A stretch of DNA of 5,424 bases from Desulfobacteraceae bacterium. Its GTDB lineage: Bacteria > Desulfobacterota > DSM-4660 > Desulfatiglandales > B25-G16. A program made the position numbers and the translations under genes. Below the pieces are notes generated by a model. The model was not told the DNA's origin and did no database searches. It saw only the letters and a list, made by a program, of their open reading frames with translations. The stretch is from NCBI GenBank assembly GCA_030669265.1, contig DAOVDY010000070.1:1-5424 (forward strand), read 5' to 3'. Shown here piece by piece: positions 5,355 to 5,424 of this stretch (positions are counted from its first letter, which is position 1; every line of letters starts with the position of its first letter).

Positions 5355-5374
5355 TTCGCCCTGAGGGGGTCGAA
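5355..5374. other. Small stem-loop in the 3' spacer of the YitT-family gene
   Basis: TTCG (5355-5358) pairs with CGAA (5371-5374), and inside it CCC (5359-5361) can pair with GGG, with a short bulge on the 3' side. It begins 12 bases after the YitT stop codon. No T run follows, so it is not a classical terminator on this strand. The remaining bases to 5424 are AT-rich with an A8 run and show no start of a further gene. Confidence 0.3.
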
Positions 5375-5424
5375 ATAAGAGTCCGACATAACTATGAACA
5401 TTAAAAAAAACCGAAAAATTAAAG

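Noticed and set aside
1..5424. CRISPR array, tRNA, insertion sequence or phage remnant
   Set aside because: No regularly spaced repeats, cloverleaf, transposase-like frame or terminal inverted repeats were seen on either strand.

Overview
The window looks like an ordinary chromosomal stretch from a moderately AT-rich bacterium. The mix of genes (an acyl-CoA dehydrogenase, a monocarboxylate/oxalate-formate type MFS carrier, a stand-alone PilZ protein, a YitT-family membrane protein and an ARH3-like ADP-ribosylglycohydrolase) fits an anaerobic acid-using lineage such as Desulfobacterota. That is a loose inference; a Planctomycetota or other environmental lineage is also possible. No phage, transposon, CRISPR array, tRNA or rRNA is visible.

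Layout. Positions 1-141 hold the last 46 codons of an acyl-CoA dehydrogenase on the + strand. Its stop codon overlaps the stop codon of a convergent ADP-ribosylglycohydrolase (138-1064, - strand). A 218-bp divergent spacer leads to a DUF456 membrane protein (1283-1687, +), which seems to lack the usual last hydrophobic segment. A 97-bp spacer with a short triple repeat precedes a 12-helix MFS transporter (1785-3068, +). A 579-bp AT-rich gap follows (3069-3647). It holds an orphan Shine-Dalgarno with a 17-codon reading frame, two abutting dyads, a 21-bp tandem repeat and a 44-codon - strand frame of unknown status. Next come a single-domain PilZ protein (3648-4013, +), a second gap (4014-4410) with a doubtful 72-codon - strand frame, and a YitT-DUF2179 membrane protein (4411-5343, +) with a good RBS and a plausible promoter. 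The last 81 bp are non-coding apart from a small stem-loop.

The genes do not form one obvious operon. Spacers are wide, strands change, and the functions (fatty or aromatic acyl-CoA oxidation, ADP-ribose removal, organic-anion transport, c-di-GMP sensing) do not form a single pathway. The acyl-CoA dehydrogenase and the transporter could both serve organic-acid metabolism, but the sequence does not show that they are linked. I see no convincing new multi-gene system. The points most worth checking are the missing catalytic glutamate in the acyl-CoA dehydrogenase tail, the shortened DUF456 protein, and the small reading frames and repeats in the two AT-rich gaps.
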